DNA of 64,000 nt, taken from Paractinoplanes aksuensis. GTDB lineage: Bacteria; Actinomycetota; Actinomycetes; Mycobacteriales; Micromonosporaceae. Location: NCBI RefSeq assembly GCF_024137025.1, contig NZ_JAMYJR010000032.1, positions 1 to 64,000 on the forward strand, written 5' to 3'. Below the pieces are notes generated by a model, which worked only from the letters and a program-made list of their open reading frames with translations, searched no databases and had not been told where the DNA came from. Each line of letters opens with the position of its first letter. Position 1 is the first letter of the stretch. Shown in pieces: positions 25,547 through 34,854 of this stretch. Made by a program: the position numbers and the translations under genes.

Positions 25547-25842
25547 CGGGTCGCGGCCCGGCTACCCCGAGCTGTCCCGGCCAGGTCCTCGCTCTCGGTC
25601 GGGGTCGGGCGAGCGCTGCCTCGTTTCTTTTTCGCGGGGTCGGGCGGGGAGCGTTCGCGCTGGCCCCGCCCTTCTGTGCTGCCCCGTCGGCGAGAACGTC
25701 GGCGTTCCCGAACGAGCAGAAGGTGGTTAAGGGCGGTTGGTGGCGGGCATCACGTCATCGGGCCGTTGCGAAACGTCACCGCGGAGCCGCATGACGAAGC
25801 GGGCGGCCTGGCCGAGGACGGTGTGTGCCTGGAGGAACCGCG

Positions 25843-26946
25843 ATGAAGTTGGGTCACAAGCACGATGACGACAAGGCGAACTCCTCGCCCGACGCCGAGC
25901 GTGCTCGCAGCAAGGGCGCCGAGGACTACGACGTCGCCAGCACCAGGACCGGCGAGGACAAGCCGGCCGACCTGTCGGCGCCGTCGCCTGACGCCGGCCC
26001 GGACAGCCCGACCCAGCTCAAGGGCAAGGGCCTGATCGCCGCCGTGAAGCGGACGTTCAAGCAGTTCTCGGAGGACAACGTCTCCGACTGGGCGGCCGCC
26101 CTCACCTACTACGGCGTGCTCTCGATCTTCCCGGGCGCGCTGGTGCTGGTGTCGATCCTGGGGATGCTGAGCGACGACGGCCAGCAGACCGTGCAGGAAA
26201 CCGTGGGTGAGATCGCCAACAACCAGCAGATCGAAGACCTCGTCAACACGGTCCTGAGTCAGGTGCAGGACACCGGGGCGGCCGGCTTCGCCGCGATCGT
26301 CGGTCTGCTCCTGGCCTTCTGGTCGGCCTCCGGCTACGTGGCCGCCTTCATGCGGGCCTCGAACGCCGTCTACGACGTGCCCGAGGGCCGGCCGATCTGG
26401 AAGACGCTGCCGATCCGGGTCGGCGTGACCGCGGTCATCGGCATCATGCTCATCCTGTCGGCCGTGATCGTCGTCTTCACCGGCGACCTGGCGCAGGTGG
26501 TCGGCGAGAAGATCGGGCTCGGTGGCGTCGCCGTCACGGTGTGGAGCATCGCCAAGTGGCCGGTGCTGATCATGCTGGTCAGCCTGATGTTCGCGATCCT
26601 CTACTGGGCCTCGCCGAACGCCAAGACGGGCGGTTTCCGCTGGGTCAGCCCGGGCGGCATCTTCGCCGTCGTGCTGTGGCTGGTCGCCTCCGGCGCGTTC
26701 GCCATCTACCTGGCCAACTTCGCCAACTACAGCAAGACGTACGGGACCCTGGGTGGTGTCATCGCCTTCCTGGTCTGGCTGTGGATCTCGAACATCGCGA
26801 TCCTGCTCGGTGCGGAGCTCGACGCCGAGCTCGAGCGGGGCCGCGCGATCGCCGCCGGCCACGACCCGTCGGATGAGCCTTTCCTGGAGCTGCGCGACGA
26901 CCGCAAGCTCAAGAAGGGCAGCGAACAAGGGCTGAGTACAAGCTGA
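25843..26946 (+). CDS. YihY/BrkB-family inner membrane protein
   Basis: About 367 residues. The first 65 are charged and disordered (KHDDDKANSSPDAERARSKG), followed by the YihY core: FSEDNVSDWAAALTYYGVLSIFPGALVLVSIL, then five more hydrophobic segments and the closing YGTLGGVIAFLVWLWISNIAILLGAELDAELER. The family was once mis-assigned to RNase BN; its role is unknown. GGAGG lies 8 bases before the ATG. The 296 bp before the gene hold no other gene that I can support, only its promoter region. Confidence 0.9.
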   Translation: MKLGHKHDDDKANSSPDAERARSKGAEDYDVASTRTGEDKPADLSAPSPDAGPDSPTQLKGKGLIAAVKRTFKQFSEDNVSDWAAALTYYGVLSIFPGALVLVSILGMLSDDGQQTVQETVGEIANNQQIEDLVNTVLSQVQDTGAAGFAAIVGLLLAFWSASGYVAAFMRASNAVYDVPEGRPIWKTLPIRVGVTAVIGIMLILSAVIVVFTGDLAQVVGEKIGLGGVAVTVWSIAKWPVLIMLVSLMFAILYWASPNAKTGGFRWVSPGGIFAVVLWLVASGAFAIYLANFANYSKTYGTLGGVIAFLVWLWISNIAILLGAELDAELERGRAIAAGHDPSDEPFLELRDDRKLKKGSEQGLSTS

Positions 26947-26957
26947 TCCGAGAACGA

Positions 26958-26993
26958 AAGACCCCCGGTCGCCATCGGCGATCCGGGGGTCTT
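26958..26993 (+). terminator. Hairpin terminator after the YihY gene
   Basis: AAGACCCCCGG pairs perfectly with CCGGGGGTCTT, with a 14-base inner region that can itself pair (TCGCC with GGCGA). It begins 11 bp after the stop. No long T-run follows, as usual in this GC range. Confidence 0.8.
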
Positions 26994-27059
26994 CGCATGC
27001 CCGGGCAACCCGGAGCGGGCGAGCGAAGCAGACCTAGGTCAACAGTCGATAACGAACGC

Positions 27060-27085
27060 AACTTTTGCTCCAATAGACAAAAGTT
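27060..27085. promoter_or_regulatory. Perfect inverted repeat, candidate ROK operator
   Basis: AACTTTTG and CAAAAGTT are perfect 8-bp inverted arms with a 10-base spacer, in a locally AT-rich stretch 108 bp upstream of the ROK regulator start. TTTTG-CAAAA arms are common in operators of XylR/NagC-type ROK repressors. Binding is inferred. Confidence 0.55.
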
Positions 27086-27192
27086 AGGAATGATCTTCGA
27101 GAAGGTATGGACTCCGAAGGCACGACGCGCCTACTGTGACCGTCACAACACCGAGGGGTTACCCCGGTGTTAAGCGTCTCCGGAGGTCTTTC

Positions 27193-28434
27193 GTGCACGT
27201 GGCCGATGCTCCCCACCTGCGGGTCCTGCGCCTGCTGCGGGATGAGGGACCGGTGTCCCGGGCCGAGCTGGGTGACCGTCTCGAGCTGACCCGCCCCCGG
27301 CTGCTGGCCGAGGTCGAACGGCTCGTCGCGGCCGGCCTGATCGCCGAGGCCGGCATGGCCGCCTCCCGCGGCGGGCGACGCTCGACGCTGGTCGAACTGC
27401 ACCCGCGCCTGCGCTTCGCGGCCGTCGACCTGGGCGCCAGCTCGATCGACATAGAGGTCACGAACGGCCGGCTCGAGCCTGTGGCCACCTACCGCGAGAC
27501 GGCCGACATCCGCTCGGGGCCGCGGCAGATACTGCACCGGGTCAACGAACTGCTGCACAAGGCTCGTACCGACGGCGCCTACGACCGGCTCGACGCGGTC
27601 GGCATCGGCGTTCCCGGCCCGGTCAGCTTCCGCGACGGCGTGCCGGTGTCGCCCCCGATCATGCCCGGGTGGGACCGCTACCCGGTCCGCGAGCTGCTGG
27701 CCCGCGAGCACGGCTGCCCGGCCGTGGTCGACAACGACGTGAACATCATGGCCATCGGCGAGCGCCACGGCGGGGTCGCCCACTCGGTCGACGACTTCCT
27801 GTTCGTCAAGATCGGCACCGGCATCGGCTGCGGCATACACCTCGGCGGCACCGTCTACCGCGGGGTCGACGGGTGCGCGGGCGACATCGGCCACATCCAG
27901 GTCGACCCCAGCGGCCCGGTCTGCTCGTGCGGCAACACCGGCTGCCTCGAGGCTCTGTTCAGCGGCTTCGCCCTGGCCCGGGACGCGCTGGCCGCGGCCC
28001 GCTCGGGCGACTCGCCGGCCCTGGCCGAGCGGCTGGCCGCCTATCAGGCCGCGCTCCAGGCGGCCGACGAGGCCGCGGGCGAGGACGACGACCGCCCCGA
28101 GCCGGCCATCCACATCTCGGCCCGCGATGTCGCCGACGGCGCCGCCGAGGGCGATGTCACCTGCATCCGCCTCATCCGCGAGGGTGGTCGCCGCGTCGGC
28201 GGTGTCCTGGCCACCCTGGTGTCCTTCTCCAACCCTTCGATGATCGTCATCGGCGGCGGTCTGGCCCTGCTGGGTCACGTGCTGCTCGCCGAGATCCGCA
28301 GTGTGGTCTACCGCCGGTCGCTGCCCCTGGCCACCGGCAACCTCCCCGTTGTCCTTTCGGAGCTGGGCAGCCGGGCCGGTGTCACCGGCGCCGCCGTGCT
28401 GGCCAGCGACACGGCTTTCGAGCAGGCCTCATGA
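27193..28434 (+). CDS. ROK-family transcriptional regulator
   Basis: About 413 residues. N-terminal winged helix (LRVLRLLRDEGPVSRAELGDRLELTRPRLLAEVERLVAAGLI) then a ROK sugar-kinase-like fold: GIGVPGPVSF, VVDNDVNIMAIGE, FLFVKIGTGIGCGIHLGGTVYRGVDGCAGDIGHIQVDPSGP and the zinc-binding CSCGNTGCLEAL. Starts at a GTG with GGAGG 6 bases upstream. Its stop overlaps the start of the ABC ATPase gene (ATGA), so it is the first gene of the sugar operon and probably senses the imported sugar or its phosphate. Confidence 0.9.
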   Translation: MHVADAPHLRVLRLLRDEGPVSRAELGDRLELTRPRLLAEVERLVAAGLIAEAGMAASRGGRRSTLVELHPRLRFAAVDLGASSIDIEVTNGRLEPVATYRETADIRSGPRQILHRVNELLHKARTDGAYDRLDAVGIGVPGPVSFRDGVPVSPPIMPGWDRYPVRELLAREHGCPAVVDNDVNIMAIGERHGGVAHSVDDFLFVKIGTGIGCGIHLGGTVYRGVDGCAGDIGHIQVDPSGPVCSCGNTGCLEALFSGFALARDALAAARSGDSPALAERLAAYQAALQAADEAAGEDDDRPEPAIHISARDVADGAAEGDVTCIRLIREGGRRVGGVLATLVSFSNPSMIVIGGGLALLGHVLLAEIRSVVYRRSLPLATGNLPVVLSELGSRAGVTGAAVLASDTAFEQAS

Positions 28435-30065
28435 CCGTTCCCGCCCCACGCGACGGCGCTGCCGCCGACGCGTCCACCGCCCTCAAGACTGATGAAACTG
28501 TGCCTGCCCCGCCGGACGAGACGAACGGCGGTGAGGGCCCCGGCGACGTGGTCCTGCGCCTGACCGACGTGGTCAAGACCTTCCCGGGCGTCCGGGCCCT
28601 CGACGGTGTGCAGCTCGAAGTGCGCGCCGGTGAGGTCCACTGCCTGCTCGGGCAGAACGGCGCCGGCAAGTCGACCCTGATCAAGACGCTGGCCGGTGTG
28701 CACCGGGCCGACGGTGGCGAGATCACCTGGCTCGGCGAGCCGTTCGCTCCGGCCACCCCACAGGCCGCCATGCGGGCCGGGATCGCCACGATCTATCAGG
28801 AACTCGACCTCGTCGACGACCTGTCCGTGGCCGAGAACGCGTTCCTCGGCCACGAGGACAGCAAGCTCGGCTTCACCCGCCGGCGCTCCACCGCGTCCCG
28901 CACCCGGGAGATCCTGGCCCGTCTCGGCCATGCCGAGATCCCGCCGCGGCAGGCCGTGCGATCGTTGCCGGCCGCCGGCAAGCAGGTCGTCAGCATGGCC
29001 CGTGCGCTCTCGCACGAGGCCCGGCTGATCGTCATGGACGAGCCCAGCGCTGTGCTCGCTCATGACGAGGTCGAGAACCTGTTCCGGATCATCCGGGAGC
29101 TGACAGCCCAGGGCATCGCGGTCATCTACATCTCGCACCGGCTCGAGGAGATCCGCGAGATCGGCGACCGGGTGACCGTGCTCAAGGACGGCCGCACCAC
29201 GGCGGCCAACCTGCCCGCCCGGGGCACCCCGACGCGCGACCTGGTGAGCCGGATGACCGGCCGCACCATCGAGTACGTCTTCCCGCCCCGCCGCCCGGCC
29301 GAGCAGCGCGACCCGCTGCTGGTCGTCGACGGGCTGGGCCGCACCGGCGAGTTCGCCGACGCCAGCCTCACCGTCGCGCCGGGCGAGATCGTCGGCATCG
29401 CCGGGCTGGTCGGGTCGGGCCGGTCCGAACTGCTCGAGACCATCTTCGGCGCCCGCACGGCCGACACCGGCACGGTGACGCTCGACGGCGCGCGGATCAC
29501 CAGCGTCGGCCGGGCGGTCCGCAACGGCATGGGCATGGCGCCCGAGGAACGCAAGAGCCAGGCCCTGCTGCTCGACGAGCCGGTCTACAAGAACATGACG
29601 CTCGCGTCGTTCAGCAACTTCGCCAAGGTCGGGTTCACCGACGTGGCCGGCGAGCGCAAGGCCGCGGAAAAGACGGCCGACGCGCTGGAACTGCGCCCGC
29701 GTGACGTGAACCGCCCGATCCGCACCCTCTCGGGCGGCAACCAGCAGAAAGTCGTCGTCGGCCGGTGGCTGCTCGAGGACACCAAGCTGCTGCTGCTCGA
29801 CGAGCCCACCCGGGGTGTCGACGTCGGCGCCCGGGCCGAGCTCTACCAGGTCATCCACGACCTGGCCGAGCGAGGCGTGGGGGTGCTGCTGGTCTCCAGC
29901 GAGGTGCCCGAGGTGCTCGGTCTGGCCGACCGGGTGCTGGTGATGCGCGAGGGCCGGATCATCCACGAGGCCGCGGCCGGCGACATCGACGAGGACGCCG
30001 TCCTCGACATGATCATGGCCGGATCGCTGACCACTGAGTCCATTCTGGAAGGGGAGCCAGCATGA
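28431..30065 (+). CDS. Sugar ABC transporter ATP-binding protein, RbsA/XylG type
   Basis: About 544 residues with two ATPase halves. First half: GQNGAGKST, then VRSLPAAGKQVVSMARALSHEARLIVMDEPSAVL, in which the signature is degenerate. Second half: a lone GLVGSGRSE Walker-like loop, LSGGNQQKVVVGRWL and LLLLDEPTRGVD. This asymmetry is normal for CUT2 monosaccharide importers. A 45-residue Pro/Ala/Asp-rich N-terminal extension precedes the ATPase. Overlaps the permease start by 4 bp. Confidence 0.9.
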   Translation: MTVPAPRDGAAADASTALKTDETVPAPPDETNGGEGPGDVVLRLTDVVKTFPGVRALDGVQLEVRAGEVHCLLGQNGAGKSTLIKTLAGVHRADGGEITWLGEPFAPATPQAAMRAGIATIYQELDLVDDLSVAENAFLGHEDSKLGFTRRRSTASRTREILARLGHAEIPPRQAVRSLPAAGKQVVSMARALSHEARLIVMDEPSAVLAHDEVENLFRIIRELTAQGIAVIYISHRLEEIREIGDRVTVLKDGRTTAANLPARGTPTRDLVSRMTGRTIEYVFPPRRPAEQRDPLLVVDGLGRTGEFADASLTVAPGEIVGIAGLVGSGRSELLETIFGARTADTGTVTLDGARITSVGRAVRNGMGMAPEERKSQALLLDEPVYKNMTLASFSNFAKVGFTDVAGERKAAEKTADALELRPRDVNRPIRTLSGGNQQKVVVGRWLLEDTKLLLLDEPTRGVDVGARAELYQVIHDLAERGVGVLLVSSEVPEVLGLADRVLVMREGRIIHEAAAGDIDEDAVLDMIMAGSLTTESILEGEPA

Positions 30066-31078
30066 CTACCCAGACGGCGCCCCCGGAGGCGCCCATCAAG
30101 CAGCAGCGCCGCAAGCTCGACGAGAACACCCTGCGCAATCTGGGCCTCGTCGGCGTGCTGGTCCTCCTGATCGTGGTCGGCATCATCACCAAGCCCGACC
30201 TCTACAGCGACCCGACCTGGGTCAAGAACAACTTCCTGACGATCCTGCAGCAGGCGTCGGCGATCGGCGTGGTCACGGTCGGCATGACCTTCGTGATCAT
30301 CGGGGGCGGCATCGACCTGTCGGTCGGCGCGATCATCGCCCTGGCCGGGGTCTGGGCCACCACACTGGCGACCCAGAGTTACGGTGCGGGCGGCATGATC
30401 TTCACGGCTCTGGTCGTGGGCATCGCGGTCGGCCTCGTCAATGGCGTTCTCATCTCGTACGGGAAATTGGTGCCCTTCATCGCCACCCTGGCGATGCTGG
30501 TGGCCGCCCGCGGTCTGGCCGCCCAGATCTCCGGCAAGCAGACCCAGGTGTCGGCCAACGACTTCATCAACAGCCTGGCCAGCGAGCGTCTGCTCGGCAT
30601 CCCGCTGCTGGTCTGGATCCTGTTCCTGGTCGTCGCCGCGGGCTGGGTCCTGCTCAACCGCACCACCTTCGGCCGGCGCACGGTCGCGGTCGGCGGCAAC
30701 CCCGAGGCGGCCCGGCTGGCCGGCATCAACGTCAAGCGGCACACCCTGCTGCTCTACGCGCTCTCGGGCCTCTGCTGCGGCATCGGCGCGATCATGCTGA
30801 CCTCGCAGGCGACCAGCGCTCAGGCCGCCATGGCGAACCTGTACGAACTCGATGCGATCGCAGCCGCGATCATCGGTGGCACGCTGCTCAGCGGCGGCCG
30901 CGGCACTATTGTCGGCGCCCTCTTCGGGGTGCTGGTCTTCTCCACCATCACCAACCTGTTCGCCATCAACAACCTCTCCACCGAGGTCCAGAACATGGTG
31001 AAGGGCGCGATCATCGTGCTCGCCGTCCTGATCCAGCAGTTCCGCTACAAATCACTCACGCAACTGTTCAAGCGCTGA
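30062..31078 (+). CDS. Sugar ABC transporter permease, RbsC/XylH type
   Basis: About 338 residues with about ten hydrophobic segments. The BPD_transp_2 hallmarks are present: [64 protein letters not shown] and [19 protein letters not shown]. It forms the pore for a monosaccharide or polyol; which one is not evident. Confidence 0.92.
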   Translation: MTTQTAPPEAPIKQQRRKLDENTLRNLGLVGVLVLLIVVGIITKPDLYSDPTWVKNNFLTILQQASAIGVVTVGMTFVIIGGGIDLSVGAIIALAGVWATTLATQSYGAGGMIFTALVVGIAVGLVNGVLISYGKLVPFIATLAMLVAARGLAAQISGKQTQVSANDFINSLASERLLGIPLLVWILFLVVAAGWVLLNRTTFGRRTVAVGGNPEAARLAGINVKRHTLLLYALSGLCCGIGAIMLTSQATSAQAAMANLYELDAIAAAIIGGTLLSGGRGTIVGALFGVLVFSTITNLFAINNLSTEVQNMVKGAIIVLAVLIQQFRYKSLTQLFKR

Positions 31079-31128
31079 TCTTTCTTTCGCCCGGATCCGC
31101 CCGGCCGGGTACCCCCTTGGGAGGAATC

Positions 31129-32175
31129 ATGTCCGCTTTGTCCCGTAGGCGCATTCTGTTCGGCGGCGCGGCCGTCGGCGCCGGCGCCCTTCTCACCGCC
31201 TGCACGAGCAACGAGCCCGACAACACCGCGCAGGTGAACACCAACACCGACACCAGCGCCAACCCGAACGCGGCGACCGGCGAGAAGGTCATCATCGGCT
31301 TCTCGGCCCCGGCCGCCGACCACGGCTGGCTCGCGGCGATCACCAACAACGCCAAGGCCCAGGCCGCGGCGTACTCCGACGTGGAGTTCAAGCCCGTCGA
31401 GTCGGGCGCCGACGCGGCCGCCCAGCGCGCCGCGATCGCCACGCTCATCGCACAGAAGCCGACCGTGCTCGTGATGCTCCCGGCCGACGGCAAGGAGCTC
31501 GACGCGACCGGCCTCGAGGCGATGAAGGCCGGCATCCCGGTCATCAACCTCGACCGGGCGTTCCCGTCGCGGGCCGCCTTCCGCCTGCAGATCAAGGGCG
31601 ACAACTTCGGCATGGGCACCGCCGCCGGCCACTACATCGGCGACCAGCTCAAGGCCAAGGGCGTCACCAACCCGATCATCGGCGAGATTCCGGGCATCGA
31701 CTCCCTCGAGCTCACCCAGGAGCGCAGCGAGGGCTTCAAGATCGCCCTGGCCGAGTACGGCTTCAAGGTCGCCAACCGGCGCCCGGCCGAGTTCACCGCC
31801 GACTCCGGCCAGGCCGCCGCGACCGCGCTGCTGCAGGCGCTGCCCAAGATGGACGCTCTCTGGAACCACGACGACGACCAGGGCATCGGCGTGCTCGCCG
31901 CGATCAAGCAGACCAACCGCAGCGAGTTCTTCATGGTCGGCGGGGCCGGCTCCAAGGCGGCCATCGACGCGATCACCAAGGACGACTCGGTGCTCAAGGC
32001 GACGGTCACCTACAGCCCCTCGATGGCGTCGTCGGCCATCTCGCTGGCCCGGCTCATCGGCCAGGGCAAGGGCATGAGCGACCTGGTCGAGCTGCAGGTG
32101 CCGCAGGAGATCACTCTCGCGTCCGAGACGATCACCAAGGACAACGCCGCGCAGTACGCCAAGCTCGGCTTCTGA
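31129..32175 (+). CDS. Sugar ABC transporter substrate-binding lipoprotein
   Basis: About 348 residues. The N-terminus SRRRILFGGAAVGAGALLTACTS combines a twin-arginine-like motif with a lipobox, so probably a Tat-exported lipoprotein. The mature part is a Peripla_BP_4 type I binding fold (VIIGFSAPAADHGWLAAITNNAKAQA, DALWNHDDDQGIGVLAAIKQ). An Asn/Thr-rich linker follows the Cys. GGGAGG is 5-6 bases before the ATG. Confidence 0.9.
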   Translation: MSALSRRRILFGGAAVGAGALLTACTSNEPDNTAQVNTNTDTSANPNAATGEKVIIGFSAPAADHGWLAAITNNAKAQAAAYSDVEFKPVESGADAAAQRAAIATLIAQKPTVLVMLPADGKELDATGLEAMKAGIPVINLDRAFPSRAAFRLQIKGDNFGMGTAAGHYIGDQLKAKGVTNPIIGEIPGIDSLELTQERSEGFKIALAEYGFKVANRRPAEFTADSGQAAATALLQALPKMDALWNHDDDQGIGVLAAIKQTNRSEFFMVGGAGSKAAIDAITKDDSVLKATVTYSPSMASSAISLARLIGQGKGMSDLVELQVPQEITLASETITKDNAAQYAKLGF

Positions 32176-32202
32176 TCCGGGCCTCGTCAAAAAGGAGAAT
32201 CG

Positions 32203-33387
32203 ATGTCGGAGCAGCTGCGGGTCGGCATGGTCGGCTACGCCTTCATGGGCGCCACACACTCGGTGGCGTGGCGCACTGTCAACCACGCGTACGACCTGCC
32301 GCTGTCGGCACAGATGACCGCGGTGAGCGGCCGTTCCCCGGAAGGGGTGGCGGCCGCCGCTGCGAAGCTCGGGTGGGCCGGGCACACCACGGACTGGCGA
32401 ACGCTGATCGATCGGGACGACATCGACCTGATCGACATCTGCACCCCCGGTGACACCCACGCCGAGATCGCCCTGGCCGCGCTGGCCGCGGGCAAGCACG
32501 TGCTGTGCGAGAAGCCCCTGGCCAACACGGTGGCCGAGGCCCGCGAGATGGCCGCGGCCGCGGCCAGGGCGGCGGCCTCGGGCGTACGGGCCATGTGCGC
32601 CTTCAACTACCGCCGGGTGCCCGCCGTGGCCCTCATGCGGAAGTTCGTGCAGGACGGCCGGATCGGCACGATCCGTCACGTGCGCGCCTCCTACCTGCAG
32701 GACTGGATCGTCGACCCGCAGTTCCCGCTGGTCTGGCGACTGCAGAAAGACCTGGCGGGCTCGGGCGCGCTGGGTGACATCGGCGCCCACATCATCGACC
32801 TGACCCAGTTCGTGACCGGGCAGTCGATCAGTTCGGTGTCGGCGCTGACCGAGACGTTCATCAAGCAGCGCCCGCTCACGTCCGGATCGTCCGGGCTGTC
32901 GGCGTCGTCCGACGGCACCAACCTGGGTGACGTGACCGTCGACGACGCGGCGCTGTTCCTGGCCCGGCTCGACGGGGGCGCGGTGGCCACGTACGAGGCG
33001 ACGCGTTTCGCCACCGGCCGCAAGAACGCGCTGCGGGTCGAGCTCAACGGCTCGCTGGGCTCGCTGGCGTTCGACTTCGAACGGCAGAACGAGCTCGAGT
33101 TCTACGACGCCGCGCTGCCCAGCACCGAGCAGGGCTTCAGTCGCATCCTGGTCACCGAGGCCGACCACCCGTACATCGCGGCGTGGTGGCCGCCGGGTCA
33201 CGGCATCGGCTACGAGCACACGTTCACCCACGAGGTGCGCGACCTGATCGAGGCGATCGCCACCGGTCAGCAGCCCACCCCGTCGTTCGCCGACGCGCTG
33301 CAGGTGCAGCTCGTGCTGGACGCGGTGAGCCGGTCGGCCGAGTCGGCGCAGTGGACGACCGTGGAGCCGGCCCTGGAACCGGTCTGA
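32203..33387 (+). CDS. Gfo/Idh/MocA-family sugar dehydrogenase
   Basis: About 394 residues. NAD(P)-binding GMVGYAFMGATHSVAW at the N-terminus, then DLIDICTPGDTHAEIALAALAAGKHVLCEKPLANT with the catalytic-site EKP, and GDIGAHIIDLTQFVTG in the substrate domain with the usual Asp and His. It probably oxidises the sugar or inositol imported by the preceding transporter. AAAAGGAG precedes the ATG. No sugar kinase or isomerase follows; the isomerase-like gene at the right edge of the window is 30 kb away. Confidence 0.9.
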   Translation: MSEQLRVGMVGYAFMGATHSVAWRTVNHAYDLPLSAQMTAVSGRSPEGVAAAAAKLGWAGHTTDWRTLIDRDDIDLIDICTPGDTHAEIALAALAAGKHVLCEKPLANTVAEAREMAAAAARAAASGVRAMCAFNYRRVPAVALMRKFVQDGRIGTIRHVRASYLQDWIVDPQFPLVWRLQKDLAGSGALGDIGAHIIDLTQFVTGQSISSVSALTETFIKQRPLTSGSSGLSASSDGTNLGDVTVDDAALFLARLDGGAVATYEATRFATGRKNALRVELNGSLGSLAFDFERQNELEFYDAALPSTEQGFSRILVTEADHPYIAAWWPPGHGIGYEHTFTHEVRDLIEAIATGQQPTPSFADALQVQLVLDAVSRSAESAQWTTVEPALEPV

Positions 33388-33407
33388 TCAGCCGGTGTGA
33401 CAGACGT

Positions 33408-33468
33408 CCGTCGCGGGCCGGCGAGGGATCGGCGCGGTTGCGCCCCGCGCCGGGCCGGCCCGTGACGG
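33408..33468. terminator. Long hairpin between convergent genes
   Basis: CCGTCGCGGGCCGG (33408-33421) pairs with CCGGCCCGTGACGG (33455-33468), 13 of 14 positions, with a GC-rich loop that can fold further. It fills the 85-bp gap between the convergent dehydrogenase and hypothetical genes, a fitting place for a bidirectional terminator. Confidence 0.55.
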
Positions 33469-33472
33469 AACT

Positions 33473-33784
33473 TCACGGCCGCTGGTAACCACACACGTCG
33501 TACAACCAGTGGTCGTAGTAGCGGCGGACGGCGTCGCGGTCATGGTGGTCGAGCTCGAGCCACTCACGCGCGGCGTCGGCCGCCCGGTCGGACTCCCATT
33601 CGTTCTCGCCCAGGCACCCCCACACCAGGTAGAGGCTGGTCGCGAAATCCTCGGTCTCCAGATGGTCGTGGAGCGCGGCCAGAATGGTGGCCGTCGGGAC
33701 CGACGCGTCGTCGGACACGATCACCTGGCGCATCAGCGTGCGCATCTCGTCGAGGTAGGCGGGCGCCCGGCGCTGATCACTCAC
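33473..33784 (-). CDS. Hypothetical acidic helical protein
   Basis: About 103 residues, unrecognised. It is rich in Asp, Glu, Trp and Tyr with helical periodicity (AYLDEMRTLMRQVIVSDDASV, TILAALHDHLETEDFATSLYLVWGC, ADAAREWLELDHHDRDAVRRYYDHW). No signal peptide. An acidic 100-residue helical protein beside secretion-domain genes could be an immunity or chaperone protein, but that is speculation. It lies last in the minus-strand cluster, 66 bp after the previous gene. Confidence 0.6.
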   Translation of the reverse strand: MSDQRRAPAYLDEMRTLMRQVIVSDDASVPTATILAALHDHLETEDFATSLYLVWGCLGENEWESDRAADAAREWLELDHHDRDAVRRYYDHWLYDVCGYQRP

Positions 33785-33850
33785 ATGCGAACCATGACAC
33801 GGTTACCGGGCGAAGTGATTACCGGTCTCACCCGGCGGGGTGAGCCGATG

Positions 33851-34543
33851 TCACCCGTTCACGAGGCGGGTCAGGTTCGTCAGGCTGGTGACCAGGGCAG
33901 TCGTGTAGCCGAGGATGCGGCCGGCCCACTTCACCACGGCCGACGCGATCTGGGCGGCGACGATCGGGATGGTCACGACGAGCAACGCCTCGGCGGCCCA
34001 GACGATCACGCGGGCCACCAGGTCGGCGATCAGGTCCCGGACGATGTCGCGGGTGAACATGACGAGGTTGCCGGCCGCCTGCGTGGCCGAGGACATGGTC
34101 GCGGCCAGCGAGGACAGACCGCCCAGGGCGTCGACGTTGTTGGCCATCAGGCTCTGGTAGGTCATCGCGGCCGGCCCCGTCCAGTCGGGCACATCGGCGG
34201 CCAGCGCGCCCTGCAGGTCGGCCGACATGGCAGCCAGCTCGCCGGCCATGTTCTGCCAGGTGGCAGCGTGCGCGGCGACCCGGTCGGGCATGCCCGCCAG
34301 CTTGTCGAGGACCTCGCGCAGCGGTTCGAAATACTCCATCGCCCAGCCCAGCCCGTTGGCCAGCAGCGTGCTGAACGGGTCGAGCACGGCTGAGGCGGCC
34401 TCAAGCGCGAAGGCCCCACCGGCGAGTGCCTGGTCGACCCAGCTGCCGCCGGCGATCGACTGTTGCAACCCCTGGAAGCTGTCGACCAGCGAGGCGCCGG
34501 ACGTGCCCGGCCCGGTCGACGCGACCGCGATCAGATTGGTCAT
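33851..34543 (-). CDS. Type VII secretion helical domain protein with membrane segments, no toxin tip
   Basis: About 230 residues. The first half is helical with WVDQALAGGAFALEAASAVLDPFS, then GMPDRVAAHAATWQNMAGELAAMSADLQGAL and VPDWTGPAAMTYQSLMANNV, the W-x-G turn and Y-x3-M context of WXG100/EspB-like secretion domains. The end carries hydrophobic segments (IVWAAEALLVVTIPIVAAQIASAVV). Such domains normally carry a C-terminal toxin in actinobacterial polymorphic toxins; here the protein stops after the domain. Its start overlaps the EspC-like gene by 4 bp. Confidence 0.72.
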   Translation of the reverse strand: MTNLIAVASTGPGTSGASLVDSFQGLQQSIAGGSWVDQALAGGAFALEAASAVLDPFSTLLANGLGWAMEYFEPLREVLDKLAGMPDRVAAHAATWQNMAGELAAMSADLQGALAADVPDWTGPAAMTYQSLMANNVDALGGLSSLAATMSSATQAAGNLVMFTRDIVRDLIADLVARVIVWAAEALLVVTIPIVAAQIASAVVKWAGRILGYTTALVTSLTNLTRLVNG

Positions 34544-34854
34544 CCGACCCCACCGGCCTTACGCAGCCGATTGGCCGCGTCGTCGTCGGCCCGCTCGTAG
34601 TCCTCACTCGTGCGGACGAGCGCGTCGGACGCCAGGCGCAAATTCTCTTCGACGTACGCGTAGAGCTCGTCCTGCTTCGCGTGCCGGGCCTCGAGAATGC
34701 CCGCCATCCACCCACAGAGCAGCCCGTACGCCGCATCGTCCTGAACAATGGCCGTGCTGGCGGTCTTGACGGCCGCGAACCGCTGCTGAACGGCATCGAT
34801 CTTCGTGGCGTGCGCCCGGATCTGCTGCGCGTCGACCTGGAACCCGTCACTCAT
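34540..34854 (-). CDS. EspC-like type VII secretion target
   Basis: About 104 residues: FQVDAQQIRAHATKIDAVQQRFAAVKTAS, a central region with LLCGWMAGILEARHAK and a last helix ending TSEDYERADDDAANRLRK. This is the ESX-1 EspC/DUF2580-type small helical hairpin, with a final YxxxD-like element (YERAD) that resembles the ESX secretion signal. Overlaps both neighbours (8 bp with the YbaB-like gene, 4 bp with the next). Confidence 0.8.
   Translation of the reverse strand: MSDGFQVDAQQIRAHATKIDAVQQRFAAVKTASTAIVQDDAAYGLLCGWMAGILEARHAKQDELYAYVEENLRLASDALVRTSEDYERADDDAANRLRKAGGVG

Noticed and set aside
25547-25842. Gap examined for an RNA gene or small ORF
   Set aside because: No cloverleaf, riboswitch core or supported frame seen; treated as promoter region of the YihY gene.
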